From: Rhizophlyctis rosea
Taxonomy: Eukaryota; Chytridiomycota; Chytridiomycetes; Rhizophlyctidales; Rhizophlyctidaceae
Length of the DNA stretch: 64,000 nt
Reading direction: 5' to 3'
NCBI GenBank assembly: GCA_027596075.1
Contig: JADGJC010000052.1
Span: 117,211 to 181,210 of the forward strand
A program made the translations under genes and the position numbers. Below the pieces are notes generated by a model. That model ran no database searches and was not told the origin of the DNA. It saw nothing but the letters and a program-made list of their open reading frames with translations. This document shows, one piece after another, positions 1 through 12,000 of this stretch. How positions within the stretch are numbered: position 1 is the stretch's first letter; each line of letters starts with the position of its first letter.

Positions 1-108
1 GAGCGATCCCATACCACCTGCCATGTCGCAAGGCCTGTTGTCCATAACGTCCCACTCTCAATTAAGTGTCGCAGAAGCACCGGCAAACTCCATCACTCTC
101 CAATCGAA

Positions 109-804
109 ATGCTGGCCGTACCGTTCAACAGTCGAAAGGAAAACGATTCGGCCATGACACATCCTTCATTGACCGCCTGTGCCGACTTCCTCCAACCCTT
201 CATGCATACCTTCACCATAATCGACTACAACTCTGTCAACCCCTCAATCTACTTTCCCTCCATGGCGGATGCTGATACTCAACCTCCTCCACTCACCACC
301 TCCACAACAGCAACACCACGCACCCTATACGCCTTCCACGGCACCTCAACCAAAAACATACCCCTCATTTTCGCCCAAGGCTTCAAGATCGGGGGTGTGG
401 ATGTCCGCCGTATCAACGGGGACGTAGATGGACCCGGCATCTACCTATCACGAACGCCCAGGATAGCAAAACACTTCGCGCAGGGTGGAAAGTGCTTGAT
501 TGTGGCGGAAGTGCGGTTGATTGAGGGAGTTGATCAAAATGGGGTAATAGTGGTAGTTCGTGACAGGGAAAAAGTTTGTCCTGTCGCCATTGTACACCCT
601 CTATCCAAGCGGGCACAAAAGGCGGAAGAGAAGAAAGCGAAGAAGGTTAAGGAGACGCAGGAGAAGAGGGCGCGGAAGGCGAAGCAGGCGGAGGAGAAAA
701 GGGCTTTGAGGATGGATGCGACCAAAGGGCAAAAGTGGACGCTGAAGGGGGTGTGGGATATGTTGGAGGCATTGAGGAAAGCGCAGGCTTCAAGTAAGGC
801 ATAA
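109..804 (+). CDS. Small PARP-like mono-ADP-ribosyltransferase domain protein
   Basis: A 231-residue single-exon protein with one recognisable domain, the C-terminal part of a PARP/ART catalytic fold (about residues 72-163). HGTS at 77-80 supplies the NAD-binding His, GPGIYLS at 109-115 supplies the Tyr, and the position of the usual catalytic Glu, just before VVVRDREKV, is Ile147. That gives an H-Y-I triad, which in known PARPs goes with mono-ADP-ribosylation or no activity rather than chain elongation. Residues 166-205 are a Lys/Glu/Ala-rich charged helix, probably coiled coil or nucleic-acid binding. No WWE, zinc finger or ankyrin accessory domain is visible, and the domain is shorter than a full PARP catalytic region. 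In-frame Met codons at 154 and 262 are alternative starts; 262 would begin just before the domain. Ends with TAA. Substrate unknown. Confidence 0.62.
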   Translation: MLAVPFNSRKENDSAMTHPSLTACADFLQPFMHTFTIIDYNSVNPSIYFPSMADADTQPPPLTTSTTATPRTLYAFHGTSTKNIPLIFAQGFKIGGVDVRRINGDVDGPGIYLSRTPRIAKHFAQGGKCLIVAEVRLIEGVDQNGVIVVVRDREKVCPVAIVHPLSKRAQKAEEKKAKKVKETQEKRARKAKQAEEKRALRMDATKGQKWTLKGVWDMLEALRKAQASSKA

Positions 805-3757
805 AATACGATGTAATCATTGCCATAGGTTGGGATTTGAATACTTTTTCTTCTACACTGAAATGTGGATGATAAGATGTCACTGGGATGGCCTTGCCAT
901 GCAAATATATGCGGCATTTCTGGAGCTGTTTGAGTGGTTGCACAGCGTCGTCCTCAGTCCACGATCCCTGGTGGTGAAGACACACCATTTGAGAACCAAA
1001 TTTCCGATCCAGGTGCATCTCGACACGTTGTTTGTTGCACATCCCCGCAATGATGCCGGCGGTATCACTCCAATACGATGGTGCAACTTTCCACCCACCA
1101 ATATCACGCCTCCATTTGCATAACAACTGATCATCTGCCCAAATGATCTCTTCATGTTATGATACTCTTTTCCTTCATAACAGCCTCCGTGAGGTTCGAC
1201 CAGTCCTGTTCTCGGCCCGCAAAAAGTTTCCAACTATTTTAAGTGATGTACGAGTATGAACTCCTCGTGCTTGGCACATCTCCATTCGCTGAGGCAACTT
1301 TAGCGGCGCCAGGTTTCCTAGGAAGATTGCCCAAGTTGCAGGTTGGAGTGGCGTGGATGGCGTACAGTATGTGGATCATTTTGTCTCGGCCAGTCCGTCA
1401 GGGGGTTTGAGGGCCCTGAGTGCTCATGTAGAGGGAGGTGGGCGAAGAGATTATGAGTGTGAAGTGGACACGAGTGCAGCAGATCGGCATGAAAGGGTGG
1501 AGGAAAGTGGCGCAGGCTTCGATAGAAGGGTTTCAAGACGTGACCACGTTGTACTAACCATATGGCATTCATATTGTTCGAATAATGGTGAGATCTCAGT
1601 TTGTGGAGCGCCGTACTGTTGGCCTGAGAGGACGCACTGATGTTGACGCTGACCGATGAACGCATGCTAGTCAAACTGTGTCAGCATAAAATGATCAGCT
1701 ATGCACAACTTCAAAATCGATGCGAAGAGTACACACACATGGGATAGGTACATTGTCAGCGCACATGCCAGACATTAGCATTGTGTACATTCCGAAGGCG
1801 CTGGTCATGGTCTGCAAATGGGAGAATCGTTTGCATGCGAGTCTTTGTCTTCACCGACGATGCCGGAACCCGCAGTCAAATTGCTAAAAAAACAAAAAGA
1901 AGGCAATGATTCCCTACTATACGACAGTTTGGGGCCGGTGCGCCTGCCAGTGGAAGTAGTGGAACTTGGTAGCGTTGGTTTGAGTGAAAGTTTTGATTCT
2001 CCGAACACATCACATAGACGTCAAAGGTTATGTGAAGCAAACAGCGAGATGCAATCATTGGAGCAAATACCTTCCAATCCGATGCAACAACTTCGATATG
2101 TGTCCTAAAAAGGTTGGTATGATCAACAAGATCCTGTCATGCACAACCGGCAGGATTTCCCGCGGGTCGCCGTGGACTCCGTATGATCGTAAACTGTATT
2201 GAAAGAGGAAAAATTGGCCGGGATGGGATATGACATCGCTATGTCGCTACCTGTTACTGCGGTCCTCCATTTATTTGTAGTCATCACCACCGCGACTAAG
2301 GCTATCTGCTGTGGCATTGCATTCTCAGAAGATTGATTTGACATATAACACAACATTCTCCCTGCCGGCATGAAACGGGGTGGCATTCGAGGGCGTTATG
2401 TGGTCTCCAACAGTTTGTTCAGCAAAGAGCACTGACCGATTCGCTGCCACTGGTTGAAAAAAGATCGCTTTCATATCATTGGTGATTGAAGTTCAGAAGC
2501 TCCAGCAGCCTCAAGGCATGAACTTCCCGAGGAGCTTCCTTTTGGATTACAAAACGCAACAATGTGGCGGACGCTATCTGAATCGCTGACTCTGCAACCA
2601 GTCTTAGTTATGAGTAACGGGATGTGGAGTGCTTGATTCGTATCAACATTTAACCAGTGTAACTGGAACCCAGATATGATTTCTCTAGCTGCGACTCTGC
2701 CCACTCTGCTGCTCCTTTTTGCATCCATTTTAGGTACGATATTTAACAAATGAAAAATGTTTGACGTTACCAAAATGTACACATACGAGCTCACACGCTC
2801 ACCGGCACGCCCAATGTGCCTCCTTAACGTCGTGGCGGGAAGAAAAGGAAAAAGATCACAGACAGTGGTGATGATAATCCGATTTGGCTAAGTTTTATCC
2901 CACGACGCAAATGGAAGTATCATGATTGTTTCTGGTTTCAATGGCACACACTCGATACAGAAGTTGGTTCAATTCCTCGACCACAATTGCTGGCTGATTG
3001 AAGTTCCAAGTTCGAGGGATAAAGTACTTACAGCAGCATGCTCGGCACATGGAAAACCATCAGCTCCATGTGGATAGGTCTCTTTCTGGTCGATGTGGTA
3101 AGGCGAAGGGATAAGCCGGAAGATGCTTGCGCATTATAAGTATTATAGAGTGCCAGAACTGAATCCGACTGCGTGAAGGCTGGTACAACAATGAAGGTTC
3201 AGGGCAAAGAAGCCAAACAGGATGTCGTAACAGGAGCCCCGATAAGATGTACCGATGAGCAAATGTGGGCGCAGTGGTGTCAAATAGCTAAGACCCACAG
3301 AATTGTTCTCATCCCTCTAATTGTTTTACAGTGGAACAGTCATGACTGAACTCTGCATGTATTGCAGCTGAATACTCGATATTGGCTGGGGCACAAGACC
3401 AGTGCGACTGCCCTTTATAAACACTATGCGCCATCTGCTCATTCACAAGAATGTTCTTTGATTACAGTACTACTCAGGCGTTCAAGACGATACCAGCCAA
3501 CATACTCAGTACGGAAGCGGTAGGCCACTGGTAGGCCACTGGGTCAACTAGCGCAACAGTGCATCCAACACTCCGTCTGCTTACGTGAGCGAGGCTCCAC
3601 CGGCACGTCTGACCAAGCGGACAAGGGAGTCTTCTCCGGGCTCTCCCAACACTCTGCTCACTTTCACACCACCACCCTCACACCACGACCTTCACTCATT
3701 CCCACGCCACCAAATTGTGAGCACTGAACTCCGTTTACCCTCAGCATCTATCTGGCA
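805..3757. other. Intergenic region, no supported gene
   Basis: About 2.95 kb in which ORFs on both strands are short and overlap with no codon preference. A perfect 11-bp direct repeat (gtaggccactg) sits at 3520-3541, about 220 bases before the next start codon. Nothing else can be supported. Confidence 0.5.
3520..3541. repeat. 11-bp perfect tandem duplication
   Basis: The unit gtaggccactg occurs twice without a gap in the upstream region of the following gene. It may be promoter sequence or simple slippage. Confidence 0.6.
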
Positions 3758-6005
3758 ATGGAGTACTCTGACATACAGAAAATAAAGCGTCTACTGCGAC
3801 AACTACGCGCAAAACTACATCCCCTCTCAACTGCTGCCCAGCCTCACCAACACCCCTCTTCATCCACCTCATCCCTCCCCACAAAAGCCACCACAACCAA
3901 AGACTTCACCCTCCTCAAACCGCGTAGAAACAATGTAACCTTCAAGCAAACACGCGGTGGTGCAAGCAGACGTACAAATTCTGCGCTATCAGCACCGACA
4001 ACATCCGCAGAAGCCCCAAAACTCACCAGAACAGCCTCCTCCACCGATTCCTACCCATCCACCCACAATCTCACAACCCCACTCCGGCGACACGCCCTCT
4101 CACTACAGGACCACTTCAAAGACTGCATCCCGAGACTATGTGCTGGGTTGGACGCCGAAGGCTGTTCAGATTTCAGCTATTCTACCGGGCCGAACAGCAA
4201 TCCTGGTAGTGCGGCTTCGTCAAGGGAAAGCAGTCCCATCATCTTCAATGATCTAGACGATAAGCGAGAAACAACACGCTCCGTACCGAGTCTGGCGACA
4301 CTCGCGGCCTTTGCTTTGGGCAAGTCTGCACCAGACGTGACAAGTGATGCATATGAGGATGGCGGGGTGGAGCTTGAAGAGGAGTTTTATGAGGAGATTC
4401 CTGAGTTTGCAAGAAGGTAAACGGGGACTGAGAAAGGGGATAGCCTGGGTTTGCACTTGGGGAGAGTGCACGCACTAATCTTTTTCGCGGCGTTCAACCA
4501 CTCACACTCATTCCTACTTCAAACACATCAACAGCACCGTCCTGATCTCCCACATAACCCACCTTCTAACAACGCACATCCCCCACCCCTCAATCCTCCA
4601 AACCCACATCCAAACAACCCTCCGAAACTCCCTCCCCCTCCAAACTTACATCCTTCTCCTCCACCACCACTCCCTATCTCCGATCCGCCCAGCAAGTTCA
4701 TACACCTGGTCCCTCAATTTTGCTACACAGATACATAAACGCCGGTCCTTCCTCGCGCATGTTGCGGACACGTTGACGGTTGCGGCGGCGGAGAGTGTTG
4801 GGTTTGGAGAGTTTGTGGGCGCTTTGGAAGGGGGGGAGGCGGGGGTTTTGTGTGTGGGGGTTTTCGAGGCTTTGGTTAGGGAGGGGTGGGAGGGGGAGGC
4901 GGGGAGTGTTAGGGAGAGGGTTGTGGGGTACGTGAAGAGAGGGCTTGGGCATTTTGTTGATAGGGGGTGTCAGGTTTCAGAATGGAAGGAAGAGTGGGGA
5001 GGGAGGAGGTGTCGGTGTCGGGATGGTATTGTTCGATTGTGTGAGGGGTTGGAAAGGGTCCGAGGTCTAGGTGAGGATGTCGAGTTAGGGATTTTGGTAA
5101 TAGGTGTCTTGGCTTTGTGCGAGAAAGCTGAGGTGGGGAGTGCGCAAAGCAAAACTGAACGCGATCAGTACCAACAAATCATACGCTCCCTCTCATCTTA
5201 CTCACTCGAAACATGGCACCGTTTCTCTCTCACACCGTACTCGCTCAACGTACTATGGAAAGCCTCACAATCCTTACTCTCCAACGAATACCACACAATC
5301 GCACTTCGACTGCTAGTCCTTCTCGTCAATCGGTGGGAGGAGTTTAGCGGGGAGGGGAGGGATGTGGTGTTGAGTTCGGGAGTTTCGAAGAAGAGGGTGG
5401 TGGATTTGGTTGCGGAGGTGCAGGAGGTTGTTGATCGGAGTGGGGGAGGTGCGGTGAAGGGACGAGGTGTAAGAGGTGGTGGTGAAGGGGAGGAGACTAC
5501 GAAATGGCGGTATGAGGAGATGTTGGATTCGTATATTCTTGCTACGCCTGGGCCCGTTGGGGCTGTGTCAAGGGTTAGCGGTCGGACATCTCCACCCCCC
5601 GCGCCGGTGTTGGCAAGGGCGGGATCGGGACGTAATGAGGAAGGAAAGGGATTGACGTCTTCTCAACCGACGCGGTACGCACTTCGACAGCGGGGGTCGT
5701 CTGCGTCGTCGTCACCTTCTTCGTCACCGGAACGGGAACCGAAGCGACGAAAGGGTGGTTCTTTTGATATGCGGAATGTGAAGAGGAGGAGGGCGGGGGG
5801 TGGGAGGGTTGTTTATGAGTTTGGCAGTGAGGAGGAGGGGGAGGAGGGAGGGGATAGTGATGAGGATGGGGAGGGGAGGAAGGAGAACGTTGGTTGGAGT
5901 GGAAGAGGAGGAAAGGGAGGGGTGAAGAAAGTGGAGGTTGAGGGTGTTGTAATGAGGGTTGGAGAGCCGTTGCCGGTTACGGGGGTTGATGAGTTGCTTT
6001 GGTGA
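3758..6005 (+). CDS. Hypothetical protein with acidic and basic C-terminal tail, two exons
   Basis: Exons 3758-4416 and 4535-6005 (709 residues). Joining them is supported by a strong donor (AAG|GTAAAC at 4417), a CTAAT branch-like site near 4475, a CAG acceptor at 4532-4534 and exact phase-2 continuity; the first exon alone would stop right after the donor. Residues 1-25 are a basic helix and 26-215 a Ser/Thr/Pro-rich low-complexity part. The second exon starts with a helical repeat-like region (LISHITHLL, ILLLHHHSLSP, LRLLVLLVNRW) of about 250 residues, followed by a disordered tail with basic stretches (PKRRKGG, KRRRAGG) and an acidic run (GSEEEGEEGGDSDEDGEG). That suggests a nuclear scaffold or regulator, but I do not recognise the family. 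Composition swings sharply inside exon 2: C-rich 4535-4735, G-rich 4740-5150, C-rich 5160-5330, G-rich to the end. Confidence 0.6.
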
Positions 6006-9000
6006 TGCGGTGTGTTTCATTTCACTTTTTTTGTAAATATCAAAGTATTGCTGTTTCTTGGCAGACGTATAATTCATTTGTTTGATGACTAACGTTGAAG
6101 AGTTCATCACAAAGCACTGCTTGAGGAGCTTGAAGTTGGCATGCACCACCCCATGACTTCCGGTTGGCTCTCACCATGCGTAGTTTCTTTGCCTCTTCTG
6201 AGGTTCCTTTCATGTCCGAAAGCTTCGTTGGGCTGATCATATTGGATGTGTTCGGGGGGGTTGCGCAATTTGTGAGACCGATGATCCAAGACGCATGCCG
6301 TTTTCACGAACCTGGTGCATCCAATTCATTCCATTGGTTTCCGTTTCGCTCTTTTTCATGTTGCGCCCAGAAAAACACATTATGTTCAGATCATCCGCCT
6401 ATTTCTTTACAAGTGGAATATACCGTGACATAGCACTCTTCACTATTGTCTGTCGTCCATTCAAGTGCACATCGGGATCAGGCACATATCCGAGACCTCA
6501 GACTTCTCCCTTTTTGGTCTCCGCAAATGGTCATTGAGCCTGGAAGTGTCTCCGGCCTGTCTGACCGCATCGCATATCGCACACAGGTTGTCTCGGGGTC
6601 ACTTTTTCCGCCATTCGCTGTGCTGCACCGCATATTCTCGTCTTCTTGTTGACTTTAGGAAATTGCATTGCGACCTTTGCAAGCATGCAAAAATGAAGTT
6701 ATATTACATGACGGGGACGACTGGTTTGCTGGATGAATGCGGGCTTTCCGTCCTCCTTCGACTTCTTCAACGACCACGTCGGTCATTTCAATCGAAACTG
6801 TTGGGAGAATCAAAGGGGTCTTCGAATGCACGGCTGGCTAGATGTTGTGGGTTGCAAATTTGCAGATAGGACGAAAAAAGAATCATTCGACGTTCCTGTA
6901 CCGACGACACAGGAAAGAGTGAATTCCTGATGTGTGCTTCTTTTGCGCGTATCAACCCTCGTTTCACGACCAACGTTTGACAAATTGCTCCTCTTCATGC
7001 AGCGGAGCTCGTTCACTGGAATTGAAATCAGTTTGAGGTTGGTGCACATTTCTTACTTTTCTTGGAGGATCTTGACATGGAGGATCAGAGGGCTGTGCGG
7101 AACTTGAATTGTCTATCCATCGAGGAGTGGACCGCACGACATACCCTACTTTCCCAAGACTTGTGACTGTATCAGATGACCGACCATGCCATATCAATCA
7201 TCCTTGCTTCTTGGATGGTTTGCGCATCTGAGCACGGAAATCTCGAGGTCCGCTGCTGTCTCCTTTTCTCTCCATTGGGATGGACCCATATCTCCAGCGT
7301 GACAAGGTTTGCTGTATACTCCGCCCTCGCAGCATATTCTATCTCATTCAAGCCCGCCACCACACGTTTCAGTCCTGAAGAAGGGATAACTACATGACCA
7401 TGACAACGAATCTCGTCACTGTTGTCATCATCCCGGCTGCACATGAGCGCATCCATTGTTTGCAGCTATCACCAGGGATAAGTCAAATGGAGAACTTCTT
7501 CACACCTAGCTTGCCTAACCACATAGCGAATATCATTGATCAGAATTGATGGAGAGATCAAATAAGATACTGAACGCAAAGGCAAGTTTTCTGATCTTGC
7601 AAGAAGTGAGGTCATTGACCATGAATTGACTGGCTTTACTTGATACAATTGAGGGGTGACTTGGTGGCGCAATTGTTGTGGTTGATTTGGGTTGCATCAT
7701 CGGTCTGTGCCCTCTTTCCCGTGTACCCGTTGCGCTGACATGACTTTGTCCAGGAGTTGTCATGATTCGAAACTTGTTTCGGAAAACTCAGTCTGTGTAT
7801 GCGAAGGATACCTCTTTGTTTTCCTTCTGGTTGTGGAGCGCGATACTACAGCCACCCGGGCCTGGCACAAAATCCCGATGCTGGCAGGGGCCTACTAGCG
7901 CAGATGCTGTGGAAGATGGTGTCCCATAATTAGGTGGTGCCGACAGGTGCAGTGGGTGATAACTGAGTGCTCTGGCCGAAAACTGTGAGTATGTACAGTG
8001 AGAATGAAGACCATCGTCAACCCTTTGCGAATTCATTGCTCTGATTGTTGGTTTCAGGACATGAAATCATCGGCTATCAAACATTCTCAAGCATCTATTT
8101 CCGTCTGAACCAAAACGAAAGTTGAATGAGGCGGGTCTGCTTTGACAATGATGGAGCGATCATCATTTTTGTCTCTTTTCAGGAAGTCTCAGATCGTGTA
8201 ATGATGGTCCTGCTGTATGACCCCATCATGCATTGTCGCACCTTCTTGATGTTCCGTTCAGAGATTATGCAATATATGCGAAGTTGTGCAACTTACAGAA
8301 AAGTGTCAGAAAAGCCCCCATCGTGCGGCAATTGCAGCTCCCAGTCGCCGTGCAGTCCGACTATTATAGGTGATGAAATCACTGATATATGACCGCGGAT
8401 AAGGACGCAAGCTCATTTGAAGTCTCACAGTCAACATGAATGAAAATGCATGTTCACTGAGGCAGCAATGCTTTTTGACCCCTTGATGGTATTGGGCTAT
8501 ATGAACAGCGTGGAAATGCCAGGCAAAATGTTTCCGTTTGTCTACCCCAAAAGACAAAACCGTAAAAAATAACACAACTGCCATGGAGAATAACGGGACT
8601 GCTGGATGGATGTCGTTAGCCAGACTCCGCTCCAGAATACACGGGATTGCTTTGATGCTCCATAGCTGAGACTACTCCATAGAGCTCTGCACTGCAAACC
8701 TCATAAGAAGGTGAAGAGGAGTTTTGCGGACAAAAAGGCAAGCGGTGCGGAAAAACACTGGCAGTTTTGATATCCTCAGATCAAGGCAAGTGCGCATATG
8801 ACACTCATGACGAGCTGGACACACCGTACACTCACCATGTTGAGTATGTGACTACGATACTCCAGTCTGTTCGCAGCTCGATTATCAAGATTTTGATTGT
8901 TCGTGGGTAGTTTAACAGATGCATCTATGCATTTGGTTGACGTTAGCAGGCTCGATGGTACCCTGTTTGTAGCTGTTTGTCTTGATACCCAGTGATGTCA

Positions 9001-12000
9001 AAACCTTTTTGCAATCAGGGTACCCAAGGCAGTAGATTGCAGTATCTCAATATACACCCTAGTAAATCTTCGCCAACGATCATTCACTCTACGCATGACA
9101 TCAGCAGAAGTGATGGCCGCAGGTTGCTTGCCTTGATCCGACCATCGCAAATTTGACGGAAATCAAACAGATCTCAGCTGGGTGAACGTCACTTGGGTTT
9201 CCATCAACCAGCGCAATCTGAAGGACATCAAAATCTTTGCTGCCGACAAAAAAGAAGCCGGAAACATGCACATTCCAATCATCATGCAACATGCAGATGG
9301 GATGATGGCCATTATCGAACAGGCCCTAAAACGGATGTCGACTGACTGGTCTCAGGATGAAATGGCCCCAAATTAGAAGCGAGCGACGCCCCAATGGCAA
9401 TTTCTATGAACTTTTACTTCGATAGAGTTTTCAAGGAGTTCGTCTTTTGGATCTCCTTGAGCACAGTTGAACACCGACGGGGCTATCTTTGGGGTTTGCA
9501 TGACGTTGGCATGGGGCGGGCACCTCCACTATCATCAGTAGTTTTTGGAGTCATTAACCGACCCTCATGGACATTCCGCAGGATTCAACTCAGTCATGGG
9601 CGTTCATCAGGCAGACGCTTGAAGCACAAATGAATGGTGGTGGTGGCACAGGGGTGCATCCGTTATGAACGCGTTGCAGCAGACGCGTTTGGGGTGCTTG
9701 AGCGGCTCTTTCCTCTGGACAAATGATTTGGCGGCGGTCTGTGTGCGCCTATGATGGACGGCTGAGTGTCAAATGGGGAATGAACGTGCTAGGGACGTCG
9801 GATTTCAAGTGCTCTGCGGACGGAACTGTCCCTCGGGCGCCTCTGAACGACGGGTCTAATCTGTGATGTTGTTCCTCATCAAGGCCTCTCATCTGATCTG
9901 GTGTTCAAGTTTATGGTCGAGCATTTACAGGTACACAAACTCATAAGGTTCTTTCTTTTTGTGCCCGCAAATGGTTTCCAAAATGTCCACACTGTCATGA
10001 AGCCACTGTGATATGCGTTTGCAGCTGGTCTTCAGTCCGCTTTTCGGTGCTCGATCACTGAATACCAGTACTCCCAGGACGCCCGACTGGCTGCACATCT
10101 CACTTTCCCAGCCTTTAGCTCCGCATCTTTTCTGTCCTCAATTCGATGTGATGAATGGGACAGCCTCATCTTCTCATCAATCATATTGTGAAGAAAAAAG
10201 AGAACTGACAGAGAATAACAATCCGCAGCACTGCCTCTAGGCGGCTTAATCATCTACACTTTCGGGATCAACTGGATCAGATAACAGATAGGAATTGATG
10301 TAGCACGGTGTTGACAGGCAAACACAAAAAAACCAGCTTCTTCTTCGATCAACATTGGAAGGGCGAATGTTAAGTATGTTATGTTTGGCTTCCTTTCCTC
10401 ATGATGCGTATTGACAATGACGTCAATGCATCCGAAATTTAGTAGTACGCAGCCCTACTTGTAACGGGAGATCGCATTGAGGAATCGGCCCTGCCGTACA
10501 GGAATGATCTTTGCCATTCATGTGAATGGTGCCACGCGTTCAAAGGCCTGTTTGATGCTACCAATTCTTCATACTCCCTGTCTTCTTTTTTTTCCTCATA
10601 ACAGGTATCCTTGCCATTTTTTCGGGTTCATGGTATTGGAGAGTGAACGTCCGTTGGGGTCACGATGTAGCCTAAAACCCGCTCATTTGCTCCACCCATA
10701 CTTAGATGAGAGGATATTTTGTGCCCTCAGCATGTTAGGCCCACAAATGAGTAAGTGTAAGCATTTCTAGAAAAGCGGTACGGTGCTAGGGGTTCGAAGC
10801 AGAAGGTTTAGTTCCCTTTTCTGTCACCATCAATTGTCAACGAGAGGTGATGGGATCACTGATAAAAGTTGCGATTACCAAACGAGCCCAAAGGAGCCAA
10901 GACGCTGAACTGTGAAAAGGGTCGCCTAGAATTGCCGCCTGAAATTTCGCGTGAAACGCATTAGGTGGAGTGCGAAGCAGGTTTGTAGTGTTTCTGAAAA
11001 CACTTTTTCATTTGATCATTAGTATAAGTGCCAATACAGAGTAGGAGGAAATGCCTTGAAAAAGTCGACAAACAAATTGCTCGCGCCAACAAAAGCCATA
11101 CCGATGTAGCCGAAACTGGCGGGACGGCGTCCAATCATATTTATACGTCTTTAGGCCCCTGAACGCTATCAAATCGAAACGACTCTCACACACCCGTCAT
11201 GAAGACTCTGCGGCCCCGCTTCCCTCTCCGTATGAGGAAGTAGGGATGGGCGAAGGCAAACCGAAGGTCGAAAGACGGCGAGGGAAGCGGGGCCAGGTTG
11301 AAATCGGTATCGTTGATGCTGTTTTATTTGAAATGGAAGTGAAACATTTGAGCTCTTTTTAATTGTAAAGCCCTCGTTTTCGCGGGAATTGGATCTTGCA
11401 CCGGTTCATTTCAAGAATTCACCCATCATGCATACCCCGCCTTCTCTTACCTCTCTTGTTGGACAATGCTGAATGAAGGGGGAAGATCTGCAAGTGTGTC
11501 CAGCAGTCAGTTGGCAGTGAGGACTAGGCAGACTGTTGTGGGGTCGGAAAGTGTCTAAGATGAGGCCAATCTTTGCAGACCTGATGTTCATTGTTTTCTG
11601 TTTGCCCTTCCTTTTGTTTTTTGTTGCATGCTATTCACAGAATACCCTGTGGTTCGTCCTTTCGGCGAGCATCTACACTCCCTATAAGAGATCAGTCTCG
11701 ACTCGTCCCGTCAACAGAGCGAGGTTTCTGACGTTTCCGATTACCGCAATGGCGAGAGGGGTTGGCACGTGTCGAGTGTGTCGGTTCAATTGCCGAGCGG
11801 TCGTCGTCAAAAAGGCGTTTGTTCGGTCTTTCCTTATTGGCATGGGCATATCATGGTAATTTCCTGGGTCTTCCCTGACTCGCTTAAAATGCTTCTGAAT
11901 TGCATACCTAGGGTTCCAATTTGTCGAATTTTGTAGTTATTGTTTATGTTGTTGCGCGACTATTGTCCAACGCGACGTGGTCAGATGGTCGAACGCCTTA

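Noticed and set aside
1818..2108. 96-codon plus-strand ORF with protein-like composition.
   Set aside because: The opposite strand is equally open, there is no homology cue and no neighbouring exon.
10791..10800. GGTTCGAAGC, similar to a tRNA T-loop (B box).
   Set aside because: No acceptor stem, anticodon arm or A box can be folded around it.
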